A stretch of 12,265 bases of DNA from Rhodospirillaceae bacterium (GTDB lineage: Bacteria > Pseudomonadota > Alphaproteobacteria > Rickettsiales > UBA3002), in NCBI GenBank assembly GCA_947458525.1, contig CANHAG010000009.1:1-12265 (forward strand). Reading direction: 5' to 3'. Shown here piece by piece: positions 5,264 through 12,265 of the stretch. A model generated the notes under the pieces. That model was given only the letters and a program-made list of their open reading frames with translations, did not search any database and was not told the origin of the DNA. The position numbers and the translations under genes are program-made. The first letter of the stretch is position 1. Each line of letters begins with the position of its first letter.

Positions 5264-8200
5264 GTGACAATTTCGGAAATCTGTATTCGCCGGCCGGTGT
5301 TTGCGATGGTGGTGAATTTCATCATCCTGCTGCTTGGGCTGGTCAGCTATGACCGGTTGAGTGTGCGCGAATACCCGAATATCGACGTGCCGGTCGTGAC
5401 GGTGGAAACCAACTATCTGGGCGCTTCGGCCAAGATTATTGAATCGCAGGTCACCAAGCCGCTTGAGGATTCGCTCTCGGGCATTGAGGGGATTGATTTT
5501 ATCAAATCCATCTCGCGCTCGGAGCAGTCGCAAATCACCGTACAGTTTCGGTTAAGCCGCGAGGCGGATGCGGCGGCAAGCGATGTGCGCGACAGGGTGG
5601 CGCGGGCGCGCGGCTTACTACCGGAGGAGGTAGAAGAACCGATTATCGCTAAAGTGGAGGCGGATGCCCAGCCCATCATGTGGTTGTCGCTCAACAGCGA
5701 CACGCATGACCCGCTTGATGTATCAGAAGCAGCGGATATCATCGTGCAAGATCGCATCCAGACGCTGTCCGGGGTGGCAAGTGTCAGGCTCTTTGCCGAG
5801 CGGCGCTACTCCATGCGCATCTGGCTCGACCGCGAGCGCCTGGCGGGCTATAACCTGACAACGCAGGATGTGGAAAACGCGCTGCGCGCGCAGAATGTGG
5901 AAATTCCCGCCGGGCGGATTGAGTCGCTCAAGCGCGAATTCACTGTCGTATCGCAGACCGACCTCAACACGCCTGAGCAATTCGGCAATATCATCATGCG
6001 CGAGACGGAGGCCGGGCATCTCGTGCGCTTCAAGGATGTCGCGCGGATTGCTTACGGGCCAGAGGAAGAACGCTCGATCGCACGGTTTAATAACCGCCCG
6101 GCGATTGCGCTTGGCGTGGTGCGGCAATCGATTGCCAACCCGCTGGATATTTCTAAAGCCATCCGCACGGAACTGCCGCGCATTCAGAAAAACCTGCCCG
6201 AAGGCATGACGCTCAACATCGCGTTTGATTCTTCTGTCTTCATTGCCCAGTCGATCAAAAACGTGTTCCACACGATTTTCGAGGCGGTGCTGCTCGTGGT
6301 ACTCACCATCTTTTTCTTCCTGCGCACGGTACGTGCGACGCTTATTCCACTCGTCACCATTCCCATTTCGCTGATTGGTACGCTTTTCCTCATGTATGTG
6401 ATGGGTTTTTCGGTCAATACCCTCACCCTGCTGGCACTCGTGATTGCGATTGGCCTCGTGGTGGATGATGCGATTGTGGTGCTCGAAAACATCCACCGCC
6501 ATATGGAAAAGGGGATGGATGCCGTCCATGCTTCCGTCAAAGGCATGCGCGAAATCGGGTTTGCGGTGGTGGCCATGACCATCACCCTTGCGGCCGTATT
6601 TCTACCGGTGGCCTTTACCCCCGGCCGCACCGGCCAGCTCTTTATCGAATTTGCCATGACACTTGCCGGCGCCGTGCTGATTTCCGGCATCACCGCCCTC
6701 ACCCTCTCACCCATGATGTGTTCGCGCCTGCTGAAAACCGGGCATGAGGAACCGCGCTGGTCACTGAAAATTGAGGGGTGGATTAAACGGCTGGAAGCAG
6801 GCTATAGCCGCAGGCTGAATCAGGCAGTGGCCGCACGCAAGCGCGTATTTGCCTTCGCCGCGGCGACATTTGCCTTATGCTTTTTTCTCTTCACCAATCT
6901 ACAGTCAGAACTCTCGCCGGCGGAAGATCGCGGGGTGATTTTTGCCATCGGCATCGCGCCGGAAGGGTCAACCATTCAGTATAGCGATGCCTATGCAAAA
7001 CAGATGGAAAAAATCCTGCAATCTGTGCCCGAAGCCAGCTGGAATTTCGTGGCGGTGGGCTTCCCGCTGATCACCCAGACCTTCAGCGTGCTGGGGCTGA
7101 ATGCGTGGGAGGAGCGCGACCGCTCCAGCCGTGAAATCATCGCTTCCCTCACCCCGCAGCTCTTTGGCATTACCGGTACGCTTAATTTTGCGATTAACCC
7201 TGCCTCGCTCGGCCAGAATGCGCGCAGCCAGCCGGTGGAATTCGTGGTGCAGACGACCGAAAGCTACGAGGTGCTGGATGGAATCGTGGCTAAATTGCTT
7301 GAAAAAATGCGCGGCAATCCCATGTTTGTCGCACCGGATTCTGACTTGAAACTGAACAAGCCCGAACTGCGCGTGACGATGGATCGCGATAAACTCGCAA
7401 CGCTTGGGATTGAGGTGGAAGCCGTAGGCCGCACGCTTGAGACCATGCTGGGCGGGCGTAAGGTAACGCGCTTTAAGCGCGGCAGCGAGCAATATGACGT
7501 GGTGGTGAAAATTGAGGATGATAAACGCCGCACCCCCACCGACCTCACCGCCATTTATGTGCGTGCAGAAAGCGGGGAGATGATTCCGCTTAGCAATATC
7601 GTCACGCTCACCGAAACCGTGGCACCGCGCGAGCTGAACCATTTCAATAAACTGCGCGCGGCGACCCTTACCTCGAACCTCGCCCCGGGCGTGGGGCTTG
7701 GGCAGGCGCTCGATTTTCTTGAGCGCTCCGCGCGTGAAATCCGCAGCGATATCCAGACCGATGTAGGCGGTCAAAGCCGTGAATTCCGCGAATCCTCGGC
7801 AAGTCTTGGTCTGCTTTTTGGTCTGGCGCTTGCCTTTATTTTCCTTGTGCTGGCCGCGCAGTTTGAAAGTTTCCGCGACCCATTCATCATTCTGCTCACC
7901 GTACCGCTCGCTATAGCCGGGGCGCTGCTCGCCATGACACTCATGGGCGTGACGCTGAATGTTTACAGCCAGATTGGCCTCGTGGCGCTGATGGGGCTCA
8001 TCAGCAAGCACGGAATTCTGATTGTGGAATTCGCCAATCAATTACAGGATGCAGGCAAGAGCAAAATGGAAGCCATTGTCACTTCCTGCTCTATCCGTAT
8101 GCGGCCGATTCTCATGACAACTGCCGCCACCGTACTTGGCGCATTGCCGCTGGCCATTGCGCAAGGCGCAGGCGCCGAGGCGCGGCAGGCCATCGGCTGG

Positions 8201-8329
8201 GTGATTGTGGGCGGCATGACCATCGGTACGCTTTTCACCCTCTTCATCGTGCCGAGCTTTTACCTCCTCATCTCCCGCCGCACCCCTTTGCTTGTGATTG
8301 ATGAATCGCGGATTCAGAACCCCGGATAA
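5264..8329 (+). CDS. RND-family multidrug efflux transporter, inner-membrane pump
   Basis: This 1021-residue protein is a complete proton-driven RND (HAE1/AcrB-like) pump. Membrane helix 1 is near residues 12-31. A large periplasmic loop follows, then helices 2-6 near 334-488, helix 7 near 527-546, a second periplasmic loop, and helices 8-12 from about 846 to 1005. The proton-relay residues are present: D401 and D402 in GLVVDDAIVVLEN, and K915 in GLISKHGILIVEFAN. SELSPAEDRG after helix 7 is a family motif. The start is GTG, chosen because AAAGGA lies 7 bases upstream. Pumps of this type work with a periplasmic adaptor and a TolC-like channel, but neither is adjacent, so partners must be encoded elsewhere. 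Substrate cannot be told from sequence; MdtB/C-, MexF- or Bep-like relatives are all possible. Confidence 0.95.
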   Translation: MTISEICIRRPVFAMVVNFIILLLGLVSYDRLSVREYPNIDVPVVTVETNYLGASAKIIESQVTKPLEDSLSGIEGIDFIKSISRSEQSQITVQFRLSREADAAASDVRDRVARARGLLPEEVEEPIIAKVEADAQPIMWLSLNSDTHDPLDVSEAADIIVQDRIQTLSGVASVRLFAERRYSMRIWLDRERLAGYNLTTQDVENALRAQNVEIPAGRIESLKREFTVVSQTDLNTPEQFGNIIMRETEAGHLVRFKDVARIAYGPEEERSIARFNNRPAIALGVVRQSIANPLDISKAIRTELPRIQKNLPEGMTLNIAFDSSVFIAQSIKNVFHTIFEAVLLVVLTIFFFLRTVRATLIPLVTIPISLIGTLFLMYVMGFSVNTLTLLALVIAIGLVVDDAIVVLENIHRHMEKGMDAVHASVKGMREIGFAVVAMTITLAAVFLPVAFTPGRTGQLFIEFAMTLAGAVLISGITALTLSPMMCSRLLKTGHEEPRWSLKIEGWIKRLEAGYSRRLNQAVAARKRVFAFAAATFALCFFLFTNLQSELSPAEDRGVIFAIGIAPEGSTIQYSDAYAKQMEKILQSVPEASWNFVAVGFPLITQTFSVLGLNAWEERDRSSREIIASLTPQLFGITGTLNFAINPASLGQNARSQPVEFVVQTTESYEVLDGIVAKLLEKMRGNPMFVAPDSDLKLNKPELRVTMDRDKLATLGIEVEAVGRTLETMLGGRKVTRFKRGSEQYDVVVKIEDDKRRTPTDLTAIYVRAESGEMIPLSNIVTLTETVAPRELNHFNKLRAATLTSNLAPGVGLGQALDFLERSAREIRSDIQTDVGGQSREFRESSASLGLLFGLALAFIFLVLAAQFESFRDPFIILLTVPLAIAGALLAMTLMGVTLNVYSQIGLVALMGLISKHGILIVEFANQLQDAGKSKMEAIVTSCSIRMRPILMTTAATVLGALPLAIAQGAGAEARQAIGWVIVGGMTIGTLFTLFIVPSFYLLISRRTPLLVIDESRIQNPG

Positions 8330-8359
8330 AAACAGGTGGCATGACACAAGAGTTGGGTT

Positions 8360-8398
8360 AAAACCCCTGCATGTTACGAACCGCCACAAGGGTTTTTT
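8360..8398 (+). terminator. Rho-independent terminator after the RND pump
   Basis: AAAACCC (8360-8366) can pair with GGGTTTT (8390-8396), extended by TG/CA across one mismatch. The paired arms run into TTTTTT (8393-8398). The loop is rather long, about 17-23 bases. Its position 30 bp after the pump stop and before the next gene's ribosome site fits an end of transcript. Confidence 0.55.
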
Positions 8399-8473
8399 AT
8401 TTCAGCGCCGCCCTCACCCTCGCGCGTGGTGCTATTGCGAATGCCCTGCCCTGCCAACTACCGGAGTAATTTT

Positions 8474-9169
8474 ATGCTTCAGCGTTTTCGCCTTCTTCCC
8501 CTGCTCTTTCTCGCCCTTGCCTGCAGTGGGCCTTACCCATACCCCCCGCAATATGTCGCGCCCAGTGAAGTAAGCGCGCGCAGCATCCCCGTGCCGGATG
8601 CGGCTTATTCCAGCAAATGGAATGAGGAGATGGAGCATATTATTGCCCTGCAAAAAGATATTACGCCCGAGACAATCGCGCAGATTCGGCAAGAGACCGC
8701 AGTGATTCCGGAAATGATCGCCCTGCCGGTACTTGGCGAATCATTCACGGCCGAGGCCTATCCCGCGACCTATGCGCTTTTGCTCAAAACCGGAAGTGAC
8801 GCCTGGCGCATCGGTGATTATGTAAAAGAATATTGGGGCACCACGCGGCCATGGCTCATGGATTCGCGTATTCAGCTTTACGCCAAACCAATTTACAGCG
8901 CCGCCTATCCGAGTGGCCATACGGTGACGAATTTCGTCTGGGCGGAGATTTTGAGTGAGCTGATACCTGCAAAACGCGAAGTATTCTTTGCACGCGCACA
9001 GGAAGTAGCCGAGCACCGTATCAAAGGCGGCGCGCATTCGCCCAATGAAGTGATGGGGGGCAAAAAACTCGCCGCTGTGATTGCTGCTGCCATGCAGGAT
9101 GACCCCGCATTCAGAAAAGATTTCGCCGCCGCCAAAGCCGAGCTTCAAAAGAAGCGCGGACAGCGCTGA
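8474..9169 (+). CDS. PAP2-family acid phosphatase, exported, possible lipoprotein
   Basis: The 231-residue product is a PAP2/class A acid phosphatase-like enzyme expected to remove phosphate from phosphomonoesters or lipid phosphates outside the cytoplasm. The three-part signature is visible: K118-X6-R125-P126 (KEYWGTTRP), then PSGH at 146-149, then R182-X5-H188 in HRIKGGAHSPNE. H188 would be the nucleophile by family knowledge. Two positions of the third motif differ from SR-X5-H-X3-D: His replaces Ser before the Arg, and E192 replaces Asp. The N-terminus is a signal sequence ending LALAC, so C17 may be lipidated, though the lipobox is imperfect. The ATG at 8474 is chosen because GGAG lies 7 bases upstream; an in-frame GTG at 8426 would spoil the signal peptide. 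It appears to be a separate unit after the pump terminator. Confidence 0.88.
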   Translation: MLQRFRLLPLLFLALACSGPYPYPPQYVAPSEVSARSIPVPDAAYSSKWNEEMEHIIALQKDITPETIAQIRQETAVIPEMIALPVLGESFTAEAYPATYALLLKTGSDAWRIGDYVKEYWGTTRPWLMDSRIQLYAKPIYSAAYPSGHTVTNFVWAEILSELIPAKREVFFARAQEVAEHRIKGGAHSPNEVMGGKKLAAVIAAAMQDDPAFRKDFAAAKAELQKKRGQR

Positions 9170-9190
9170 GGCTCTGCCCTTACTGAATCA

Positions 9191-9643
9191 CTATTTCCGC
9201 AGCAGACGGCTCTGCTCGCGCTTCCATTCGCGCTTTTTGATGGTATCGCGTTTTTCGTATTTGGTTTTGCCGTGAGCGATACCCAGCTGCAGCTTGGCAT
9301 AGCCACGCGCGTTAAAATAGAGTTTGAGCGGAATCAGCGTGGTGCCGCGCACCTTGAGCAGCCCGGCAAGTTTTTTGAGTTGTCGCGCCGAGACCAGTAA
9401 TTTGCGCCCGCGCTTGGGCTCGTGATTAAAGCGGTTGCCGTGCTTGAATTCCTCAATATGTGCGTTCCACAGCCACAGCTCCCCGCCCTTGATACTGGCA
9501 TAGGCATCCGCAATCATTGCGCGGCCTGCACGCAGCGACTTCACTTCCGTACCCACCAGCACCATACCCGCTTCGATGACTTCTTCGATGCTGTATTCAA
9601 ACCGGGCCTTGCGATTGACGGCAACTGCGCGTTCTTGAGACAT
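9191..9643 (-). CDS. smpB: SsrA-binding protein SmpB
   Basis: SmpB binds tmRNA and brings it to stalled ribosomes in trans-translation. The 150-residue product has the family blocks NRKARFEYSIEE, the GTEVKSLRAGRA block near residues 32-43, a NAHIEEFKHGN-type segment, PKRGRKLL and GKTKYEKRDTIKKR. The C-terminal tail is basic (KREWKREQSRLLRK) and enters the empty A site. Length and ends are typical. The ATG at 9641-9643 lies 2 bp after the dapA stop, so both are probably co-transcribed. The ribosome site inside the end of dapA is weak, which suggests coupling. Its stop converges on the phosphatase gene with 21 bp between. The tmRNA gene itself is not in the window. Confidence 0.97.
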   Translation of the reverse strand: MSQERAVAVNRKARFEYSIEEVIEAGMVLVGTEVKSLRAGRAMIADAYASIKGGELWLWNAHIEEFKHGNRFNHEPKRGRKLLVSARQLKKLAGLLKVRGTTLIPLKLYFNARGYAKLQLGIAHGKTKYEKRDTIKKREWKREQSRLLRK

Positions 9644-9645
9644 GG

Positions 9646-10530
9646 TCAGATTAATTTCAATTCCACCAGCGCTTCGCGGATCATGGCTTTCGACGCCGCA
9701 CCGATTTCTACCAGCGGTAGCCGCACCGATGCTTCTGAGCGCTTCAGCAGCGAGGCGGCATATTTCACAGGAGCAGGGCTGGTTTCACAAAACATCGCCT
9801 GATGGAGGAGGGTCAGCCGCTCATGGCGATCGCGCGCCTTCAGATAATCACCCGCAAGGCTCAGGCGCTGAATCTCCGCAATTTCCTTAGGCAGCAGGTT
9901 GGAGGTCACCGAGATTACGCCGCGCCCCCCCATGGCATTAAACCCCACAGCGGTCATATCTTCACCGGAAAACAGCACCAGCCTGTCCCCCACCAGCCGG
10001 CGCAGGGTGCTGACGCGGGCAAGGTCGCCGGTCGCGTCTTTTACCCCGGCGATATTGGGGCAGTCTTCCGCCAGCCGCGCGAGCGTCGCATCGCTGATAT
10101 TCACCACCGAACGGCCGGGAATATTATAGACAATCACCGGCAATCCGGTCGCTGCTGCTACGGTTTTGAAATGCTGATAAAGCCCCTCCTGCGTGGGCTT
10201 ATTATAATAGGGCGCAACTACCAGCACCGCATCAGCCCCCGCTTTTTCAGCATGGCGGGTGAAATCCACCGCCTCGGCGGTCGCGTTCGAGCCCGTGCCC
10301 GCCATCACCGGCACCCGGCCGCGCGCGGTCTTCACCGTGCGCTCGATAAGGGTTTTATGCTCCTCATGGCTCAAGGTGGGGGATTCACCCGTGGTGCCGC
10401 AGGGCACCAGCCCGTCAATCCCTTGGGCAATCTGCCATTCGAGCAACGCCTCAAACGCGGCAAGATCTAGCCCGCCCGCCTTGAAAGGGGTGATGAGTGC
10501 GGTGTAAGCGCCCTGTAATTTTTTCTGCAT
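9646..10530 (-). CDS. dapA: 4-hydroxy-tetrahydrodipicolinate synthase
   Basis: DapA condenses pyruvate with aspartate semialdehyde, the first step of the diaminopimelate/lysine branch that feeds peptidoglycan synthesis. The 294-residue product has the usual length and barrel motifs. CGTTGES places T46 and T47 in the active site, APYYNKP gives Y109, VYNIPGRS gives Y135 and R140, and GVKDATGD gives the Schiff-base lysine K164. The ATG at 10528-10530 has a close, weak ribosome site (AGCAGG) that lies in one arm of an inverted repeat. The dapA-smpB order is common in alphaproteobacteria. No lysine riboswitch is recognisable in the short leader. Confidence 0.97.
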   Translation of the reverse strand: MQKKLQGAYTALITPFKAGGLDLAAFEALLEWQIAQGIDGLVPCGTTGESPTLSHEEHKTLIERTVKTARGRVPVMAGTGSNATAEAVDFTRHAEKAGADAVLVVAPYYNKPTQEGLYQHFKTVAAATGLPVIVYNIPGRSVVNISDATLARLAEDCPNIAGVKDATGDLARVSTLRRLVGDRLVLFSGEDMTAVGFNAMGGRGVISVTSNLLPKEIAEIQRLSLAGDYLKARDRHERLTLLHQAMFCETSPAPVKYAASLLKRSEASVRLPLVEIGAASKAMIREALVELKLI

Positions 10531-10534
10531 ATGC

Positions 10535-10569
10535 CTGCTTGTAGCCGAATGCTACGGAATGACAAGCAG
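10535..10569 (-). promoter_or_regulatory. Inverted repeat in the dapA leader covering its ribosome site
   Basis: CTGCTTGT (10535-10542) and ACAAGCAG (10562-10569) are perfect 8-bp inverted arms. A shorter inner pairing, GTAGC with GCTAC, also exists. On the dapA transcript the arm nearer the gene includes most of AGCAGG, the only candidate ribosome site. The structure could therefore limit translation, or the DNA could be a protein-binding site. Confidence 0.4.
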
Positions 10570-10593
10570 CGAACATGCCTCTTACTCCCTTCA

Positions 10594-10609
10594 TTAACGC
10601 TTTATTAAC
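10594..10609. promoter_or_regulatory. CtrA-type binding box TTAA-N7-TTAAC
   Basis: TTAA (10594-10597), seven bases, then TTAAC (10605-10609) match the full CtrA consensus exactly. CtrA is the alphaproteobacterial cell-cycle response regulator and directly controls pilin and flagellar genes in Caulobacter. The box is 165 bp before the pilin-like start and 64 bp from the dapA start, so either gene could be the target. The pilin-like gene is the more natural one. Confidence 0.6.
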
Positions 10610-10628
10610 CATTCTGGGCGTATGGTTA
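10606..10628. repeat. 7-bp inverted repeat overlapping the CtrA box
   Basis: TAACCAT (10606-10612) and ATGGTTA (10622-10628) form perfect arms around 9 bp. TTAACCAT is also known as a CtrA half-site, and the right arm ATGGTTA is nearly that half-site reversed. It may be an additional site for CtrA or for another dimeric regulator. Confidence 0.4.
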
Positions 10629-10773
10629 GGGTGAGTGTGTGCGCAAGCCTGCCACAGCTGCGCGTAAATATGGGTGGGGTTCTAAAGCGCACCGGTGATT
10701 TCGCAAGCCCCCACACGCTGAAATGAATAAAGTGATGCCGATGACTTCACCTGACGCCAGAGGAACACGCACC

Positions 10774-12265
10774 ATGCCTGCGCGCAAGCCCGCCTCGCGC
10801 CGCATCTCACGCCGCCGCGACGGATTTTCGCTGCTTGAGATGGCGATTGTGCTGGCGATTATGGGCGCGCTGCTTTCCGGCGGGCTGCTGGCGGGTGCCG
10901 GCATGATCGAGCGCGGGCAATATAGCGCCACGCGCGATGCGCTGGATCAGGCTGCTCAGGCGCTGAATGATTTCAGCACCACCACCGGCCGCCTGCCCTG
11001 CGTGGCGTCGCTGAACGCCCTGCCTGCCGACCCGCCTACTGACCCAGCTAATATCAATAGAAGGTTTGGTCATGAAATCACCCCTAATGGTGCCAGATGC
11101 AGCACCGACACCAGCGTGCTAGACGGCACCTGGCGCGCGGTGGATGGCTCGCGCATCGTGCGTATCGGCGCGCTGCCCACCCGCACGCTCGGCCTGCCCG
11201 ACAGCGCCGGGGCAGATGGTTTTGGCAACCGCATTCTCTATGTTGTTACCGAAAGCCTGACTGCCCCTAACAGCCTCACCGACATCAACACCAAGGGCGC
11301 CATCGCCGTGATGGATGGCTCTGGCAACGTTATCGTCAACGATGGCGCTCTTGTCGGCGGGGCTGCGTTTTTCCTCGCCTCCGCCGGGGCGGATCGCAAG
11401 GGCGGGTTCGGCTTCAAAACCCGCAGCGCTGCCATCCCCTGCGGCACCAGCACCAATCTGGATGTGGAGAATTGCAATTTAAGCTCCACCGATATCACTT
11501 TCCGTGATGCGTTATTTAACGACGGCACAGAGGCCGCCCGGCGGTTCGACGATCTTACCAGATGGGCGACGAAATATAGCCTCGGCGTTGTCACCACCGG
11601 CGGCGGCTCCAGCCTCTGGGGCAATAATGGCGACAATATCTTCAGCGTCGGCAATGATAACAACACCACCACCGGTAATGTGGGGATCGGGACGACGGCG
11701 CCCTCGCAGAATCTGCACGTTTTGTCTTCGGGTGCGGGCAACCAGACCGCTATGCAGATTGGTACCGGGGTTGGCTCGTTATTCCTTACCCATAACTGGG
11801 CATCTATATCCTCTAATTTGCGATTTGATGACAACCAATTTCGCTACGAAGCTGCAGGCCCGGGGTCGATGGTAAACATGTCCCCCGCCAATGGCGATAT
11901 ACTTTTCCAGACGGCAGCAAGTGGCGCCGCCGGAGCGGTTGCAACAATAACCGAACGCATGCGCATCACCAGCACCGGCAATGTGGGGATTGGCACGACG
12001 GCGCCGGCAGTAGCCTTGGATGTGGCGGGAGGAATACGGCCCGGTTCGCAAACCACAGTCACGGCGTGCGGGCTTGGCTCAGCCAACGGCGAGGGCACGC
12101 AGCGCTACAACAGCAGCACTAAGACCATGGAATTCTGCAACGGCACCGCATGGACGGCGATAGGGGGGGGAGCTATGGTATCACGCTACGGGTCAGGCAA
12201 TCGTTGTCCCTCGGATAATTGGATTGTAACTTGTCAATATCTGCCCGGAGTGGGTCCAGAGGTAA
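10774..12265 (+). CDS. Prepilin-type surface protein with tail-fibre-like repeats (3' end beyond window)
   Basis: An open frame of at least 497 codons runs to the window edge. It starts with a basic leader and the prepilin peptidase site G17/FSLLEM with Glu at +5, then a hydrophobic helix (18-45), as in type IV pilins and pseudopilins. Residues about 70-268 form a pilin-like globular part with LPC (74-76), IGALPTRTLGLPDSAGAD (131-148), GNRILYV and FDDLTRW. From about 290 the style changes to Gly/Thr/Asn-rich segments with TGNVGIGTTAP at 300-310 and 401-411, a motif seen in phage tail fibres and adhesin-like proteins. Next comes C432, RYN (444-446) and CNGTAW (455-460), then a G8 tract and a further Cys-containing part. 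The ATG has AGAGGA 9 bases upstream; in-frame ATGs at 10723 and 10735 lack such a site. An adhesive or phage-/prey-contact role is inference. Confidence 0.85.
   Translation, partial: MPARKPASRRISRRRDGFSLLEMAIVLAIMGALLSGGLLAGAGMIERGQYSATRDALDQAAQALNDFSTTTGRLPCVASLNALPADPPTDPANINRRFGHEITPNGARCSTDTSVLDGTWRAVDGSRIVRIGALPTRTLGLPDSAGADGFGNRILYVVTESLTAPNSLTDINTKGAIAVMDGSGNVIVNDGALVGGAAFFLASAGADRKGGFGFKTRSAAIPCGTSTNLDVENCNLSSTDITFRDALFNDGTEAARRFDDLTRWATKYSLGVVTTGGGSSLWGNNGDNIFSVGNDNNTTTGNVGIGTTAPSQNLHVLSSGAGNQTAMQIGTGVGSLFLTHNWASISSNLRFDDNQFRYEAAGPGSMVNMSPANGDILFQTAASGAAGAVATITERMRITSTGNVGIGTTAPAVALDVAGGIRPGSQTTVTACGLGSANGEGTQRYNSSTKTMEFCNGTAWTAIGGGAMVSRYGSGNRCPSDNWIVTCQYLPGVGPEV
11677..12005 (+). 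repeat. 26-bp direct repeats encoding NVGIGTTAP
   Basis: Copies at 11677-11702 and 11980-12005 match at 24 of 26 bases. They are 303 bp apart, exactly 101 codons, so recombination between them would remove or add one module in frame. Both lie inside the pilin-like gene. Confidence 0.8.
12163..12170 (+). repeat. G8 homopolymer in the pilin-like coding sequence
   Basis: Eight consecutive G bases encode Gly464-Gly465 and part of Gly466, just after the CNGTAWTAI segment. Reading on with seven or nine Gs gives a stop codon within about 22 codons in each case. Homopolymer runs of this length in surface-protein genes are classic slippage sites, but they are also common places for sequencing errors. 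Confidence 0.7.

Noticed and set aside
6968..8041. 357-codon open frame on the minus strand inside the RND gene
   Set aside because: It is fully antisense to a well-conserved RND reading frame, is unusually rich in His/Arg/Gln and matches no family I know; it is a by-product of the GC-rich codon pattern.
10531..10620. Lysine riboswitch upstream of dapA
   Set aside because: The leader is too short and lacks the multi-helix L-box pattern; only a single inverted repeat is present.
10622..10726. 34-codon frame between the CtrA box and the pilin-like gene
   Set aside because: There is no ribosome site, and its start lies within the inverted repeat next to the CtrA box; more likely promoter and leader.
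1..12265. CRISPR array, insertion sequence, tRNA or rRNA gene
   Set aside because: No regularly spaced repeats, transposase, terminal inverted repeats or RNA-gene signatures were seen in either strand.

Overview
The window reads as the chromosome of a flagellated alphaproteobacterium with moderately high GC. The supporting signs are a dapA-smpB pair, a stand-alone FlhB C-terminal homologue, a perfect TTAA-N7-TTAAC CtrA-type box, and flagellar genes interleaved with csrA. The last gene resembles pilin-like surface proteins that I associate, from memory only, with Micavibrio-like or other little-studied alphaproteobacterial lineages. That placement is a weak inference.

Layout. Positions 2-250 hold the 3' end of an iron superoxide dismutase gene (+). 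From 4878 down to 262 runs one long minus-strand flagellar operon, in transcription order flgB, flgC, fliE, fliQ, fliR, csrA, an FlhB-C-like gene (fhlB), an unidentified coiled-coil gene, fliO, fliP and a small membrane-protein gene. It encodes proximal rod parts (FlgB, FlgC, FliE) and most of the export gate (FliO, P, Q, R). The last six genes, csrA onward, overlap at every junction. A near-perfect sigma-54 promoter lies at 4955-4970. The predicted mRNA would begin with a hairpin carrying GGAUGU, and the flgB ribosome site also carries GGA. This is a plausible CsrA target pair at the head of the operon that encodes CsrA.

Divergently on the plus strand, 5264-8329 encodes a complete RND efflux pump with no adaptor or outer-membrane partner beside it. 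A 9-bp perfect inverted repeat overlaps its candidate promoter. It is followed by a terminator and then a PAP2-type acid phosphatase (8474-9169). On the minus strand are smpB (ribosome rescue) and dapA (lysine/diaminopimelate synthesis), 2 bp apart.

The window ends inside a long plus-strand gene (10774 to beyond 12265) that joins a type IV prepilin leader and pilin-like domain to tail-fibre-like 'VGIGTTAP' modules and a Cys-containing 'RYN...CNGTAW' module. A CtrA-type box lies upstream, and the coding sequence contains a G8 tract, so the gene is a candidate variable surface appendage. This gene, together with the possible CsrA loop in the flagellar operon, is the most unusual content of the window.
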